Below are positions 43,040-51,647 of a DNA stretch of 64,000 nt, in pieces. Positions within the stretch are counted from its first letter, which is position 1; every line of letters starts with the position of its first letter. Both the position numbers and the translations under genes were made by a program. Source of the stretch: Ruminococcus sp. (GTDB lineage Bacteria; Bacillota; Clostridia; Oscillospirales; Ruminococcaceae); the NCBI GenBank assembly GCA_016290875.1, contig JAEEVL010000009.1, positions 1-64,000 on the forward strand. The letters are read 5' to 3'. The notes beneath the pieces were generated by a model. It was not told the origin of the DNA and ran no database searches. It saw only the letters and a program-made list of their open reading frames with translations.

Positions 43040-43413
43040 GCTTATGTCAAGCGCTAAAACGCTGATTAGCAATTTTTGGATAAATGAATATAAACATCGC
43101 AAGATTATAACATGAAATTATATACATTCATTATTATACTACGTGTATACGGATAAATAATTACGCCAGCGGTGTACAATATAAAACAATTACGTGAAAA
43201 TACGTTAATTATATATAAAACGTCTCTGTTGAAAATATACACGGTAAACAAATAATCGGTCTATCATTTGAGAGTTATACTCTCAGTTTAACGGGCGAAT
43301 CCGGAGAATTATAGAAATATCGTGCTTCACTATGAAATGTGTACAATAAAGGACAGCCGATATTGTCTAAAACGTGGAAATTTACTTTTTTGACAGTTTA
43401 TTTATTCTTTGCG
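43040..43413. other. AT-rich control region between divergent operons
   Basis: No coding sequence. It holds a TGAGAGT-TAT-ACTCTCA inverted repeat (43269-43285) and two GTGTACAATA copies (near 43173 and 43338), plausible regulator-binding sites for either divergent transcript. Confidence 0.5.
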
Positions 43414-43414
43414 C

Positions 43415-43442
43415 TTGAATTATGTGCAAGATGTGATATAAT
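43415..43442 (+). promoter_or_regulatory. Promoter of the cytidylate-kinase-like gene
   Basis: Extended -10 TGTGATATAAT (TATAAT at 43437-43442) with TTGAAT at 43415-43420. Confidence 0.65.
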
Positions 43443-43489
43443 AGTAATATGAATAACATTACTAAATTTACTAAATGGAGGTTTGTCCG

Positions 43490-44113
43490 ATGAAATGTAG
43501 AATTATTACTATTGAACGTCAATACGGCAGCGGCGGCAGCGTTATCGGTAAGCTCGTAGCTGAAAAACTCGGAATCAACTGTTACAACAGACAAATACTC
43601 GAAATGACTGCGGAAAGGTGCAGCGTTTCACCGGAATATCTCGAAAGTGCAGAAGAAAATGTGCCGACAAGTTTTCTCTATTCACTGCTGCTCTCAGCAA
43701 ATCCGGCAAGATCAATGGAGGATGATCTTCCTCTGTCGGATAAGGTCTTCCTTATGGAGAGCCGCATAATAACTGAACTCGCAGGTAAGGAAGAGAGCTT
43801 CGTTCTCGTAGGAAGATGCGGAAACTATATCCTTGAAGATCAGGGATGTTTCAGCGTTTATATCTATGCTGACCGCGCTGCCCGCACAGAACGTGCTATA
43901 AAGGATTACGGCATTGCTCCGAACAAGGCCGACTCCACAATGAAGAAAGCTGACAAGCGCCGTGAGACATTCTACAATGTCAATACCGGAAAGCTCTGGC
44001 AGGACAAGGAACATTATCACCTTTGTCTCAACAGCGCTGAGCTTGGCGATGAACTGTGCGCAGACATTATCGTTAAGGCTTTCAATGAATACAATTCAAA
44101 GCATAAAGACTAA
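43490..44113 (+). CDS. Cytidylate kinase-like family protein
   Basis: 207 aa; ATG 43490 behind GGAGG (an upstream in-frame ATG overlaps that site). TIERQYGSGGSVIGKLVAEKLG is the P-loop of the cytidylate-kinase-like family (AAA_33-type) common in Clostridia, and FVLVGRCGNYILE, RAARTERAIKDYGI and DKRRETFYN follow. Likely a nucleotide or unknown small-molecule kinase. Confidence 0.88.
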   Translation: MKCRIITIERQYGSGGSVIGKLVAEKLGINCYNRQILEMTAERCSVSPEYLESAEENVPTSFLYSLLLSANPARSMEDDLPLSDKVFLMESRIITELAGKEESFVLVGRCGNYILEDQGCFSVYIYADRAARTERAIKDYGIAPNKADSTMKKADKRRETFYNVNTGKLWQDKEHYHLCLNSAELGDELCADIIVKAFNEYNSKHKD

Positions 44114-44133
44114 TTTTTTATATCCTTTCAGAG

Positions 44134-44166
44134 ACGGCAGTACAGAAATGTACTGCTGTTTTTTTG
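44134..44166 (+). terminator. Terminator
   Basis: GGCAGTACA-GAAA-TGTACTGCTG stem followed by TTTTTTT. Confidence 0.85.
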
Positions 44167-44204
44167 TATAACTGCCGGTTTTTATGACATAATAAAGCCG
44201 GGTG

Positions 44205-44915
44205 ATGAATGTGAGTACAGTTATGATAAGAGCAGTCATATTATACGTGCTCGTTATATCTGCGGTAAGGCTTATGGGAAAGCGTCAGCTCGGCGAGCTC
44301 CAGCCGTCGGAGCTCGTTGTGACGATACTTGTATCCAACATAGCTACCCTGCCGCTCGAAGATGCGGATATACCTCTTGTTGTCGGTATCACGCCGATAC
44401 TCCTGCTGGTGTCGTTTGAAGTCATCATGTCTCAGCTGAGTCTGAGATCACCGCTTGTGCGGCGGCTCGTATCGGGAAGTCCCAAGATAGTCATACGTGG
44501 CGGAAAGCTCGAACCCGATGTGCTGAAAGAACTGCGCTTCTCGGTGGATGATCTGATGACAGCGCTGAGGGGCAAGGATGTTTTTGATATATCAGAGGTT
44601 CAGTTTGCGATCGTCGAAACGACAGGCAGTCTTTCTGTTATGAAAAAGCAGACAGAGGATGTGCCGACACGTTCGGATATGGGACTTGCGCCGGAATGCT
44701 CGGATCCTCCGCAGATAGTTGCGGCAGACGGAGAAATGATACAGCAGACAGCAGAAACACTCGGTCTTGATGAAAAGAAGATAAGCTCCGTATTGAAAAG
44801 CTGCGGTGCAGACCTGAAAGATGTGTTCCTTATGACTGCTGACAGCGGCGGACACTGCTGCATTGCTTTGCGTTCCGGCGGAAAGCTCCTTAGTGCGGAG
44901 GCGAATGTGAAATGA
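44205..44915 (+). CDS. DUF421 / YetF family membrane protein
   Basis: 236 aa. Three N-terminal helices with RLMGKRQLGELQPSELVVTILVSN, the hallmark of YetF/DUF421, then a soluble domain (GSPKIVIRGGKLEPDVLKELRFSVDDLMTALR). Followed by DUF4363 (4 nt overlap) and a lipoprotein, a set often associated with spore or envelope functions. Confidence 0.9.
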   Translation: MNVSTVMIRAVILYVLVISAVRLMGKRQLGELQPSELVVTILVSNIATLPLEDADIPLVVGITPILLLVSFEVIMSQLSLRSPLVRRLVSGSPKIVIRGGKLEPDVLKELRFSVDDLMTALRGKDVFDISEVQFAIVETTGSLSVMKKQTEDVPTRSDMGLAPECSDPPQIVAADGEMIQQTAETLGLDEKKISSVLKSCGADLKDVFLMTADSGGHCCIALRSGGKLLSAEANVK

Positions 44916-45289
44916 CGAGAGTAAGGATAAGTGCAGGTATTCTTCTGCTTCTGCTCGGACTGTGCATATTTGCCGGTATATGGACTGACAGGAGATGCAG
45001 CCACCTGATGAGCCGTATAGATTCGGTCGGGGAGTTGTATGCTTCCGGAGATATTGCAGGTGCTTCCGCAGAGGCTGGGAAAATGGAGAGCGACTGGGAG
45101 GATTTCCGGCAGAAATCAAAGGTGCTGCTGAAAAACAGCAAGCTGACTGATATTGACCGTATCTGTTCGAGGATAGTTCATCTGACGGAATGCGGAAGCG
45201 AGGAAGTTCAGGCAGAATTGTCAGAGCTGAGACATATGCTGCGTGAACTGAAAAGCAGCGAAGTTCCGCATATCAACAACATCTTTTAG
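44912..45289 (+). CDS. DUF4363 family protein
   Basis: 125 aa. An N-terminal membrane helix (ISAGILLLLLGLCIFAGIW) then a helical extracytoplasmic domain with alternating SRIDSVGELYASGDIAGASAEA. DUF4363 commonly accompanies YetF proteins; overlapping start with YetF. Confidence 0.8.
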   Translation: MTRVRISAGILLLLLGLCIFAGIWTDRRCSHLMSRIDSVGELYASGDIAGASAEAGKMESDWEDFRQKSKVLLKNSKLTDIDRICSRIVHLTECGSEEVQAELSELRHMLRELKSSEVPHINNIF

Positions 45290-45297
45290 GAGGGCGA

Positions 45298-45816
45298 ATG
45301 AAAAGGTTATTGTTTTCAGCGGCGGCGCTGATTTGCCTGACCGGCTGTTCTTCCGGCGGCAGGATACACGAAAAGGCTTACCTAAGAGCGGTGAGTGCGG
45401 ACTGTGGTGACGCAACGGAGCTGACGCTGGCTTTCTTTGCGGACGAAAAGCCTGTTACGGTCAGCGGCAGCGATATGGCAGGAGCTCTCCGTGCAGCCGA
45501 ACTGAGCATAGGCAAGGAGATATTCACAGGCTTTACAGAACTTGTTATACTCGATGGGAAAGACGCAGCCGGTGCGGAGACTATGGAGTATATGCTCAAA
45601 GAATGGAGTGTAGCTCCGGAGTGTATCGTCGCATACAGCGGCAGCGGACGCGCTCTGCTGACAAAAGAGCCGCCGGAACGTCTCAGTGGTATGGTCAGGG
45701 AAGCTGTCCGGCAGGGGGAAGCCCCCGGGAGCGGCCTTGTCAGAGTTCTTGGCAGGTATTTCAAAGACGGCAGAGCCGATGCCGCAGACCTTGACGAATT
45801 GTACAGTATCAGCTGA
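45298..45816 (+). CDS. Lipoprotein, GerC N-terminal-like
   Basis: 172 aa. Lipobox LTGCSS (Cys about residue 19). KAYLRAVSADCGDATELTLAFF then EIFTGFTELVILDGKDA resembles the N-terminal domain of Ger(x)C germination lipoproteins, without the C-terminal domains. Third gene of the YetF operon. Confidence 0.7.
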   Translation: MKRLLFSAAALICLTGCSSGGRIHEKAYLRAVSADCGDATELTLAFFADEKPVTVSGSDMAGALRAAELSIGKEIFTGFTELVILDGKDAAGAETMEYMLKEWSVAPECIVAYSGSGRALLTKEPPERLSGMVREAVRQGEAPGSGLVRVLGRYFKDGRADAADLDELYSIS

Positions 45817-45820
45817 TATG

Positions 45821-45850
45821 CAAACAAAAAAGGACGCTTTATGCGTCCTT
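45821..45850 (-). terminator. Terminator of the tsaD operon
   Basis: AAGGACGC-TTTAT-GCGTCCTT stem; the T-run is on the minus strand (A-run at 45824-45831), so it ends the tsaD-DUF6472 transcript. Confidence 0.8.
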
Positions 45851-46004
45851 ACGTCTGTCGAAAGAGTCAGCACGGGCGCTCGGAAAGCGCTCCTACAATT
45901 GCTGATATATCGTGATTATAAGCAGTGGCCAGTTATGCTCGCCCGAAAATAGATCAAAACAGTTTTTAACAAGAGCAAAGGTTAAATTGTTCGCGCCTTG
46001 ATCG

Positions 46005-46202
46005 TTAATTCTGATGGCGTACTACGCCGTATTCATCGTCCAGCCTGTAATACGGGCAGGAGTAGTTCGTGCCGTTCAGGAAACGGTACATTTCGTCCTC
46101 GTCGAGATTGACCATACATACGTAGCAGTCGTAATCATCGTCGTAGACGTAGTTGGTGCAGGTCTCGCAGTTGGTGACTTTCTTCTTGTCCAAGTCCGGC
46201 AC
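46005..46202 (-). CDS. DUF6472-like small cysteine-rich protein
   Basis: 65 aa with CETCTNYVYDDDYDCYVC, NLDEDEMYRFL, then CPYYRLDDEY. Four or five Cys are placed for a zinc site. The match to DUF6472 is from memory. It is 5 nt downstream of tsaD, so part of the same transcript. Confidence 0.8.
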   Translation of the reverse strand: MPDLDKKKVTNCETCTNYVYDDDYDCYVCMVNLDEDEMYRFLNGTNYSCPYYRLDDEYGVVRHQN

Positions 46203-46207
46203 CTCCG

Positions 46208-47218
46208 TTATATCTCTTCCATAGAGAGCGTTGCAACAGCGTTGAGACTTTCATCTGCTGTGATACCTGCGAGGAGGTTATAGCTTCCCTGACAGGCTAT
46301 CATAGCGCCATTGTCACCGCAGAGAGATTTCTCCGGCATGAAGAATTCAAAGCCTTCCTTTTCGCAGGCTTCCGAAAGTGCTGCGCGGACTCCGGTGTTT
46401 GCGGAAACTCCTCCTGCAAGTGCGACTTTCCTGTAGCCGAGAGCCTTTGCGGCATTTATTGTGTGCTCGGTGAGGACTCCGGCAATAGTTGACTGGAGAC
46501 TTGCCGCGAGATCGTTTGTGTTGACCTCTGTACCTTTCTGCTGTGCGTTGTGGAGCATATTTATAACTGAGGTCTTGAGTCCTGAGAAGCTGAAATCAAA
46601 TTCGTTCCCTGCAACTGACGGTCTCGGGAGTTTTATTGCGCTCGGATCACCGGACTGTGAAGCCTTGTCGATGTGGACACCGCCCGGGTAGGGGAATCCC
46701 ATTGCTCTGGCACATTTGTCGAAGCACTCTCCGGCGGCGTCATCGCGTGTACGACCTACAACACGGAACTTTGTATAGCTGAGCACCTCGATGATATGGC
46801 TGTGACCACCGCTTGCAACAAGGCAGAGATAAGGCGGTTCGAGAGTAGGGTGGGTGAGGTAGTTCGTAGCTATGTGTCCGGCAATATGATGAACGGGTAT
46901 AAGCGGCTTTCCGCATGACATGGCAAGAGCCTTTGCAAAGCTTACACCGACGAGCAGAGCTCCGATAAGACCGGGCGCATAAGTTACAGCTATGCCGTCG
47001 AGGTCGGAGAGCGATACTCCGGCTTCGTCGAGCGCCTGACGGACAACTCCGAGAATATTTTCACAATGGCGACGCGAAGCTATCTCTGGTACTACTCCGC
47101 CGTATTTTCTGTGCTCCTCTATCTGTGTGGAGACGACCGACGAAAGGATAGTGCGGCAGTCCTTTACCACGCTTGCGGCTGTTTCGTCGCAGGAGCTTTC
47201 TATTCCGAGTATAAGCAT
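46208..47218 (-). CDS. tsaD: tRNA N6-adenosine threonylcarbamoyltransferase TsaD
   Basis: 336 aa, typical length. Start at ATG 47218 (MLILGIESSCDETA), the conserved N-terminus; longer in-frame sequence upstream is rejected. Metal ligands HHIAGH, plus ASGGHSHI and GGVSANTGVR, as in the Kae1/TsaD family. Forms t6A37 on ANN-decoding tRNAs with TsaB/TsaE/TsaC, which are not in this window. Confidence 0.96.
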   Translation of the reverse strand: MLILGIESSCDETAASVVKDCRTILSSVVSTQIEEHRKYGGVVPEIASRRHCENILGVVRQALDEAGVSLSDLDGIAVTYAPGLIGALLVGVSFAKALAMSCGKPLIPVHHIAGHIATNYLTHPTLEPPYLCLVASGGHSHIIEVLSYTKFRVVGRTRDDAAGECFDKCARAMGFPYPGGVHIDKASQSGDPSAIKLPRPSVAGNEFDFSFSGLKTSVINMLHNAQQKGTEVNTNDLAASLQSTIAGVLTEHTINAAKALGYRKVALAGGVSANTGVRAALSEACEKEGFEFFMPEKSLCGDNGAMIACQGSYNLLAGITADESLNAVATLSMEEI

Positions 47219-47300
47219 AATAAGACCTCTTTTGATACATCGCCGCAGACGGGCGGTGTGAAATACTGAAATTGACCTTACCATTATATCATAACGCTGT

Positions 47301-47336
47301 GCAAAAAGCAAGAGCCGCTGTCGTGTGCAGCGGCTC
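47301..47336 (-). terminator. Terminator of the LRR-dockerin pseudogene
   Basis: GAGCCGCTG (47312-47320) / CAGCGGCTC (47328-47336) with a minus-strand T-run at 47302-47306. Confidence 0.75.
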
Positions 47337-47343
47337 GGGGAGA

Positions 47344-48538
47344 TTATGCCGGATTCTTGAAATATTCGTACTTGTCTATTGTCTGACCGGAGGAGACTTT
47401 CGTGTAGTAGCGGAGAATGAGCGAAGCATCATCGGCGGAGAGGACTCCGTTGCCGTTAACGTCGCAGGCACTCATTTCAAATGCTGTTGCTGTGTCTGCA
47501 CCGCTTGAGAGCTTTGTGAACAGGCGGAGCGCATAGGAAGCGTCATCGGCTGTGAATATATTATCGCACATCGGATCGCCTAACCACGGAGCTTTTGCGT
47601 CCTCACCGGAATAGTGTTCGTTTACATAGTCATCAACGGTTATAGCGGCTGAATTGCCGTTAGCTTTAACGTCGCTGTCGGAGCTTGTGACTGTGAGGAA
47701 ATTGCCGTCCTTGTCAACAAGGCGGAGCGTTATCGGAGAGTCGGAGTGTTCGGGCTTTATGACGTAGCTCAGTCTGTAAAGTCCTGCGTTTTCACCCTCT
47801 GTGATTTTTTGTCGGAGAAGTCGGTGATAGCTGTCACGCCGTCCTCGCCCTCGATGTATGCCCTGGCGACATCGTCACTGAGTTCGGCATAAAGATCAAC
47901 GGTCAGTTCTTTGTTCATTCTGATAGCAGAGCGCTGAACATTGCCGCTGCTTTCTTTAATAGTTTCAAATTTACAATAATCATTTGCAAATTCTTCGGCG
48001 GTAGAGCCTTTATAGCCGTATATTGTTCCTGAGAACTCAGGTTTGTTTTTTAGTTCTACTCCAACAGATGGAAGTCCGTCTATAAACACCATTGCAGTTT
48101 CGATTTCGCGTTCATTATTTGTTATAGCCCATTTTTCAACTAATTCCTCCGGATAATCGTATGGAAGGAACTCGTACATTCTAACTTTTAATTCAATATT
48201 TGGATTTAAGAATGTTACAGTTTTTAGATTAGGGAAATTTTGAAGTATATTGTAACCTGCTTCTTTGCAGGAAGCCGGGAATACAATATCAGTTATATTC
48301 TCGTTATTTGCTAAGTTAAAAGCTTTTTCTACCCCCTCTGGGATAACGACTTTTCCATCGCAGTTTTCAATACTTATTACCATATTATCAATAATAACTA
48401 AAGGGGTGTCTTCTTCCTTTTTCTCTAACAACTCTGTTCCTTTGAACGCATCGACTCCAATAGAAGTGACACTATCAGGGATATTTATATCAGTTAGATT
48501 GACACAGCCGCCGCAGCACGCTTGAATGATTTTTTCAT
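47344..48538 (-). pseudogene. Broken LRR (BspA-like) dockerin protein
   Basis: Three pieces in different frames. ATG 48538 behind CGGAGG encodes the start of a signal peptide (MKKSFKRAAAAVSI) and stops at once. A shifted frame carries leucine-rich-repeat sequence (CVNLTDINIPDSVTSIGVDAF ... 47769). After a one-base slip in an A6 run (47802-47807), the frame continues ITEGENAGLYRLSYVIKP into a type I dockerin ending at 47344 (DDASYALRLF, DVNGNGVLSADDASLILRYY). A deletion joined signal peptide and repeats. It is a former cellulosomal or surface protein. Confidence 0.8.
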
Positions 48539-48645
48539 AATATACCTCCGTCCCCGGCCTGGACCGGTGTTATGTATAACTAAATTCTAATATATTCCAT
48601 AGACGTTGTCATGGTTTTGACCGAAAAAATTTTTTCGCAAAGGGG

Positions 48646-48674
48646 TTGTAAAAGGCTGCCGGATTTGATATAAT
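48646..48674 (+). promoter_or_regulatory. Promoter of the CorA transcript
   Basis: TTGTAA (48646-48651), 17 nt, TATAAT (48669-48674). It gives a ~190 nt leader before corA. Confidence 0.75.
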
Positions 48675-48726
48675 AAAAATAAGCGCGATAGTTCAGTCGC
48701 AAATTATTTTAACGGAGGTGGCATTA

Positions 48727-48813
48727 ATGAGTTCTGACCCTTATGGGAATTTATGCTTGAAATTTCTCATCCGGCGGAAGCTCGCTATGCTCTCCGACTT
48801 TCGCTGGAAATAA
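48727..48813 (+). CDS. 28-codon leader ORF upstream of CorA
   Basis: ATG 48727 with a strong GGAGGTGG 8 nt upstream encodes MSSDPYGNLCLKFLIRRKLA (then 8 more residues) and stops in the loop of the next hairpin. The good ribosome site, compared with corA's poor one, suggests a regulatory leader peptide. Confidence 0.5.
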   Translation: MSSDPYGNLCLKFLIRRKLAMLSDFRWK

Positions 48814-48859
48814 CGGCGAAAGGAGCACGATCTCACGGCGGAGTGCGCCCGGTGAGATC
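48792..48859 (+). promoter_or_regulatory. Tandem hairpins in the CorA leader
   Basis: Hairpin 1: CTCCGACTTTCGC pairs with GCGAAAGGAG (48792-48825), burying an AAAGGAG site. Hairpin 2: GATCTCAC...GTGAGATC with inner GCG/CGC (48829-48859), ending 11 nt before corA's ATG. A candidate translational or attenuation control element responding to leader translation. Confidence 0.55.
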
Positions 48860-48870
48860 TGAAACTGAAC

Positions 48871-49797
48871 ATGATAAAATTCTATTCTACTCAGGACGGT
48901 TCTCTCTCAGAATGTGAAGAGCCGACAGAGGGATGCTGGATCTCGGTAGTTGATCCTACTCCCCAGGAGGTAGTTGAACTGATCGAAGTCTATGGTCTTG
49001 ACAGCGGCTTCGTGAAATCCTCACTCGATGAAGAGGAGTCATCACGTATCGAGCGCGAGGACGAGCAGACTCTCGTTATCATCGACACCCCTGTATCATC
49101 TGTGGACGATGACCATACCAGGAACTTCTATACGCTCCCTATGGGCATTATCCTAACAGATGACTATGTATTTACTATAAGCATAAAGGAAACTCAGATA
49201 ATCACAGAAGCACGCAAGGGTATGATAAGAAATCTTCGCCCGGCGTTCAAGACACGCTTTGTTCTTCAGATACTTCTGAGGATAGCGGCACTTTTCCTTA
49301 TGCACCTTAAACAGATCGACAAGATCTCATCCGCAGCCGAGCAGCAACTCCACGATGCTATGAAGAATGAGCTCCTCATGCAGCTCCTTGCGCTTGAGAA
49401 GTCGCTCGTATATTTCTCAACTTCACTCAAAGCTAATGAAGCTACGATAGAGAAGATATTCCGCGGCAGAGTAATAAAGCTCTATGACGAGGATCAGGAT
49501 CTTCTCGAGGACGTTCTCATCGAGATGAAGCAGGCCATCGAGATGGCGAGCATATACACGGGTATCCTTTCGAGTATGATGGACGGCTTCTCGTCTGTTA
49601 TCTCAAACAATCTGAACCTTGTGATGTGGCGCTTGACCATTATGACGGTAATACTCGAGATACCGAATATCGTATTCGCGTTCTACGGCATAAATACCGT
49701 TGATCTGCCGATACCGTATACGTGGTTCCCGATAGTTCTGACGATATTCCTGACGACCGTCACGACGCTGATACTGCTGAAATGGAAGAAGCGGTAG
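48871..49797 (+). CDS. CorA-family divalent cation transporter
   Basis: 308 aa. A long cytoplasmic alpha/beta and helical domain, then two C-terminal helices with the pore motif YGIN where CorA usually has YGMN, followed by VDLPIPYTWFPIVL and a basic tail LKWKKR. Probably Mg2+ or another divalent ion; the Met-to-Ile change resembles divergent CorA/ZntB subfamilies. No Shine-Dalgarno directly upstream. Confidence 0.9.
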   Translation: MIKFYSTQDGSLSECEEPTEGCWISVVDPTPQEVVELIEVYGLDSGFVKSSLDEEESSRIEREDEQTLVIIDTPVSSVDDDHTRNFYTLPMGIILTDDYVFTISIKETQIITEARKGMIRNLRPAFKTRFVLQILLRIAALFLMHLKQIDKISSAAEQQLHDAMKNELLMQLLALEKSLVYFSTSLKANEATIEKIFRGRVIKLYDEDQDLLEDVLIEMKQAIEMASIYTGILSSMMDGFSSVISNNLNLVMWRLTIMTVILEIPNIVFAFYGINTVDLPIPYTWFPIVLTIFLTTVTTLILLKWKKR

Positions 49798-49826
49798 AGA
49801 TTTTTTGGATTTTTTTAAAAAAGCTC

Positions 49827-49855
49827 TTGACAAAACGGTTTTGCCGTGATATAAT
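49827..49855 (+). promoter_or_regulatory. Promoter of rplJ-rplL
   Basis: TTGACA (49827-49832), 17 nt, TATAAT (49850-49855), extended TG. Confidence 0.85.
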
Positions 49856-49886
49856 AATAAAGCTGTGATTTTACACAGTTATATAT

Positions 49887-50009
49887 CGTATTCTAAAGAC
49901 AGCTGGCAGGTTAAGCCCGTAAGTCCCGCCGAGGAATAGCAATTGATAGAATTATCATTGTCCTTTCCGCACTGTCGGTAAGGACATTTTTTGTTGCTTC
50001 TGAATACGA
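49887..50009 (+). promoter_or_regulatory. Ribosomal protein L10 leader
   Basis: CGTATTC (49887-49893) pairs with GAATACG (50003-50009), enclosing a conserved kink-turn region (GGCAGGTTAAG...AAGTCCCGCCGAGG) and a GTCCTT/AAGGAC stem followed by ATTTTTTG that acts as an attenuator. It matches the Firmicutes L10 leader to which L10(L12)4 binds for autogenous control. Confidence 0.85.
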
Positions 50010-50039
50010 TGAAAATTCATTCGGAGGTGAATACACACA

Positions 50040-50552
50040 ATGCCAAGCAATGCTGTACTCGAAGCGAAGAAGGCTAAGGTCGAAAAGCTCACAGACATCA
50101 TCAAGAACTCTGTTTCTGGTGTTCTCGTTGATTACAAGGGTATCACCGTTGAGGAGGATACTAAGCTCAGAAAAGAGCTCCGTGAGGCTGGCGTAAACTA
50201 CTTCGTAGAGAAGAACACACTTCTTCTCCGTGCATTCCAGAACTGTGGTATCGAGGGCTTTGAAGAAGCTCTTAACGGAACAACTGCTATCGCCGTTTCT
50301 AACGATGACCAGACAGCTCCCGCAAGAATCCTCGGTAAGTTCGCTAAGGAAGCTGGAGACGAGAAGTTCAACCTCAAGGCAGGTTATGTTGAGGGTGAGG
50401 TTTACGATGCTGCCGGTGTTCTTGCACTTTCCAAGATCCCGTCCAAGGAAGTTCTCCTTGCACAGCTCGTTGGTTCCCTTCAGGGTCCCCTTCAGAAACT
50501 CGCAGCTACAATCAAGGCTGTTGCAGACAAGAAATCAGAAGAAGCTGCCTGA
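50040..50552 (+). CDS. rplJ: 50S ribosomal protein L10
   Basis: 170 aa. Conserved VLVDYKGITVEEDTKLRKELREAGVNYFVEKNTLLLRAF, and a C-terminal L12-binding helix. Preceded by the L10 leader and CGGAGGTG, and followed by rplL. Confidence 0.97.
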   Translation: MPSNAVLEAKKAKVEKLTDIIKNSVSGVLVDYKGITVEEDTKLRKELREAGVNYFVEKNTLLLRAFQNCGIEGFEEALNGTTAIAVSNDDQTAPARILGKFAKEAGDEKFNLKAGYVEGEVYDAAGVLALSKIPSKEVLLAQLVGSLQGPLQKLAATIKAVADKKSEEAA

Positions 50553-50639
50553 TCGTCTGTGTTACATTCGGGACTTTAAGTCCGCAGCTTAATACTATCG
50601 CCGTTTAACGGCAAATATATTTAAAAGGAGATTATTATC

Positions 50640-51014
50640 ATGGCTTCTGAGAAGATCACAAAATTTGTTGAAGATATCAAGACTCTTTCTGTTCTCGAGC
50701 TTTCCGAGCTCGTTGACGCTATCCAGGAAGAATTCGGCGTAACAGCTGCTATCGCTGCTGCTCCTGCTGCTGGCGGTGCTGCTGGCGGTGCTGCTGCTGC
50801 TAAGACAGAGTTCGACGTAATCCTCGCTTCCTTCGGTGATGCTAAGATGGCAGTTATCAAGGTTGCTAAGGAAGTTCTCGGTCTCGGCCTTAAGGAGGCT
50901 AAGGAAGTAGTTGAGTCTGCTCCTAAGGCTCTCAAGGAAGGCGTTTCTGAGGCTGAGGCTAACGAGCTCAAGGCTAAGTTTGAAGAGGCTGGCGCTACAA
51001 TCGAGATCAAGTAA
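50640..51014 (+). CDS. rplL: 50S ribosomal protein L7/L12
   Basis: 124 aa. N-terminal dimerisation domain, Ala/Gly hinge ([15 protein letters not shown]) and a C-terminal domain with [21 protein letters not shown]. Its ribosome site AAAGGAG is 9 nt upstream. Confidence 0.97.
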   Translation: MASEKITKFVEDIKTLSVLELSELVDAIQEEFGVTAAIAAAPAAGGAAGGAAAAKTEFDVILASFGDAKMAVIKVAKEVLGLGLKEAKEVVESAPKALKEGVSEAEANELKAKFEEAGATIEIK

Positions 51015-51056
51015 TTTTATTGGCGCAGAAGCGTCAGTTGAATACTTATGTGATTC

Positions 51057-51089
51057 ATATCCGCACCGTTTGGTGCGGATATTTTTTTA
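51057..51089 (+). terminator. Terminator of rplJ-rplL
   Basis: ATATCCGCACC-GTTT-GGTGCGGATAT stem followed by seven T. Confidence 0.92.
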
Positions 51090-51128
51090 CCAAACTGTAA
51101 CTTTTTTGTAAACATCAGCCAAAAGCTG

Positions 51129-51157
51129 TTGACATAGACGAAAGTATATGTTACTAT
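51129..51157 (+). promoter_or_regulatory. Promoter of the 100 aa protein gene
   Basis: TTGACA (51129-51134), 17 nt, TACTAT (51152-51157). Confidence 0.75.
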
Positions 51158-51195
51158 TTAGGTGGTCGGAAAAATCTATTATGGAGGCGATAGGT

Positions 51196-51498
51196 ATGAC
51201 TTTAAAGGTTAAACACAAGATGTATGAAAGCATCAAGCACAGAGTGGACAGACTCGAAAAAGCTGTCGATGCACATCTGCACAGAATGCTGTATTCCGGA
51301 AAAGTCGTAGGGCTCATACAGAAGGGCGGAAAGCACAAGAGAACTCTGTATGAAGTGCAGCTCGACGAGGGTACTATCGTTGTGTGCCAGATCGGTGAGG
51401 AACTTCCTGAGGCTACTACACATATCGAAGTCAAGGATCGTGTAGAGATTGAATATCAGGCAGGTTCCCTAAACAAAGGCAATATAGTTGCTGTATGA
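51196..51498 (+). CDS. Conserved hypothetical basic protein
   Basis: 100 aa; ATG 51196 is 8 nt after GGAGG. Helical N-terminus (KVKHKMYESIKHRVDRLEKAVDAHLHRML) and a beta-rich C-terminus (GKVVGLIQKGGKHKRTLYEVQLDEGTIVVCQI). Monocistronic, between promoter and terminator. No family recognised; possibly a small nucleic-acid-binding protein. Confidence 0.7.
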   Translation: MTLKVKHKMYESIKHRVDRLEKAVDAHLHRMLYSGKVVGLIQKGGKHKRTLYEVQLDEGTIVVCQIGEELPEATTHIEVKDRVEIEYQAGSLNKGNIVAV

Positions 51499-51540
51499 TG
51501 GTAAGGTTGTGAACAATGAGAAAGATGATCGTTAATAAAT

Positions 51541-51575
51541 AAAACGCTGTCGGCAGTGTGCTGGCAGCGTTTTTA
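51541..51575 (+). terminator. Terminator
   Basis: AAAACGCTG...CAGCGTTTT stem followed by T-rich sequence. Confidence 0.8.
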
Positions 51576-51585
51576 CTGTGCGGTC

Positions 51586-51614
51586 TTGCTTTATTCTCTG
51601 ATATATGATATAAT
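51586..51614 (+). promoter_or_regulatory. Promoter of the CNNM-type gene
   Basis: TTGCTT (51586-51591), 17 nt, TATAAT (51609-51614). Confidence 0.7.
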
Positions 51615-51647
51615 ACATATATTATACTATTTTATGAAAGGTTTACT

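Noticed and set aside
47219..47311. N-terminal extension of TsaD to 47311
   Set aside because: The family starts at MLILGIESSCDETA; AGAGG lies upstream of ATG 47218.
48675..48870. M-box (ykoK) riboswitch upstream of CorA
   Set aside because: The conserved M-box core is not visible; a leader ORF with hairpins explains the region better.
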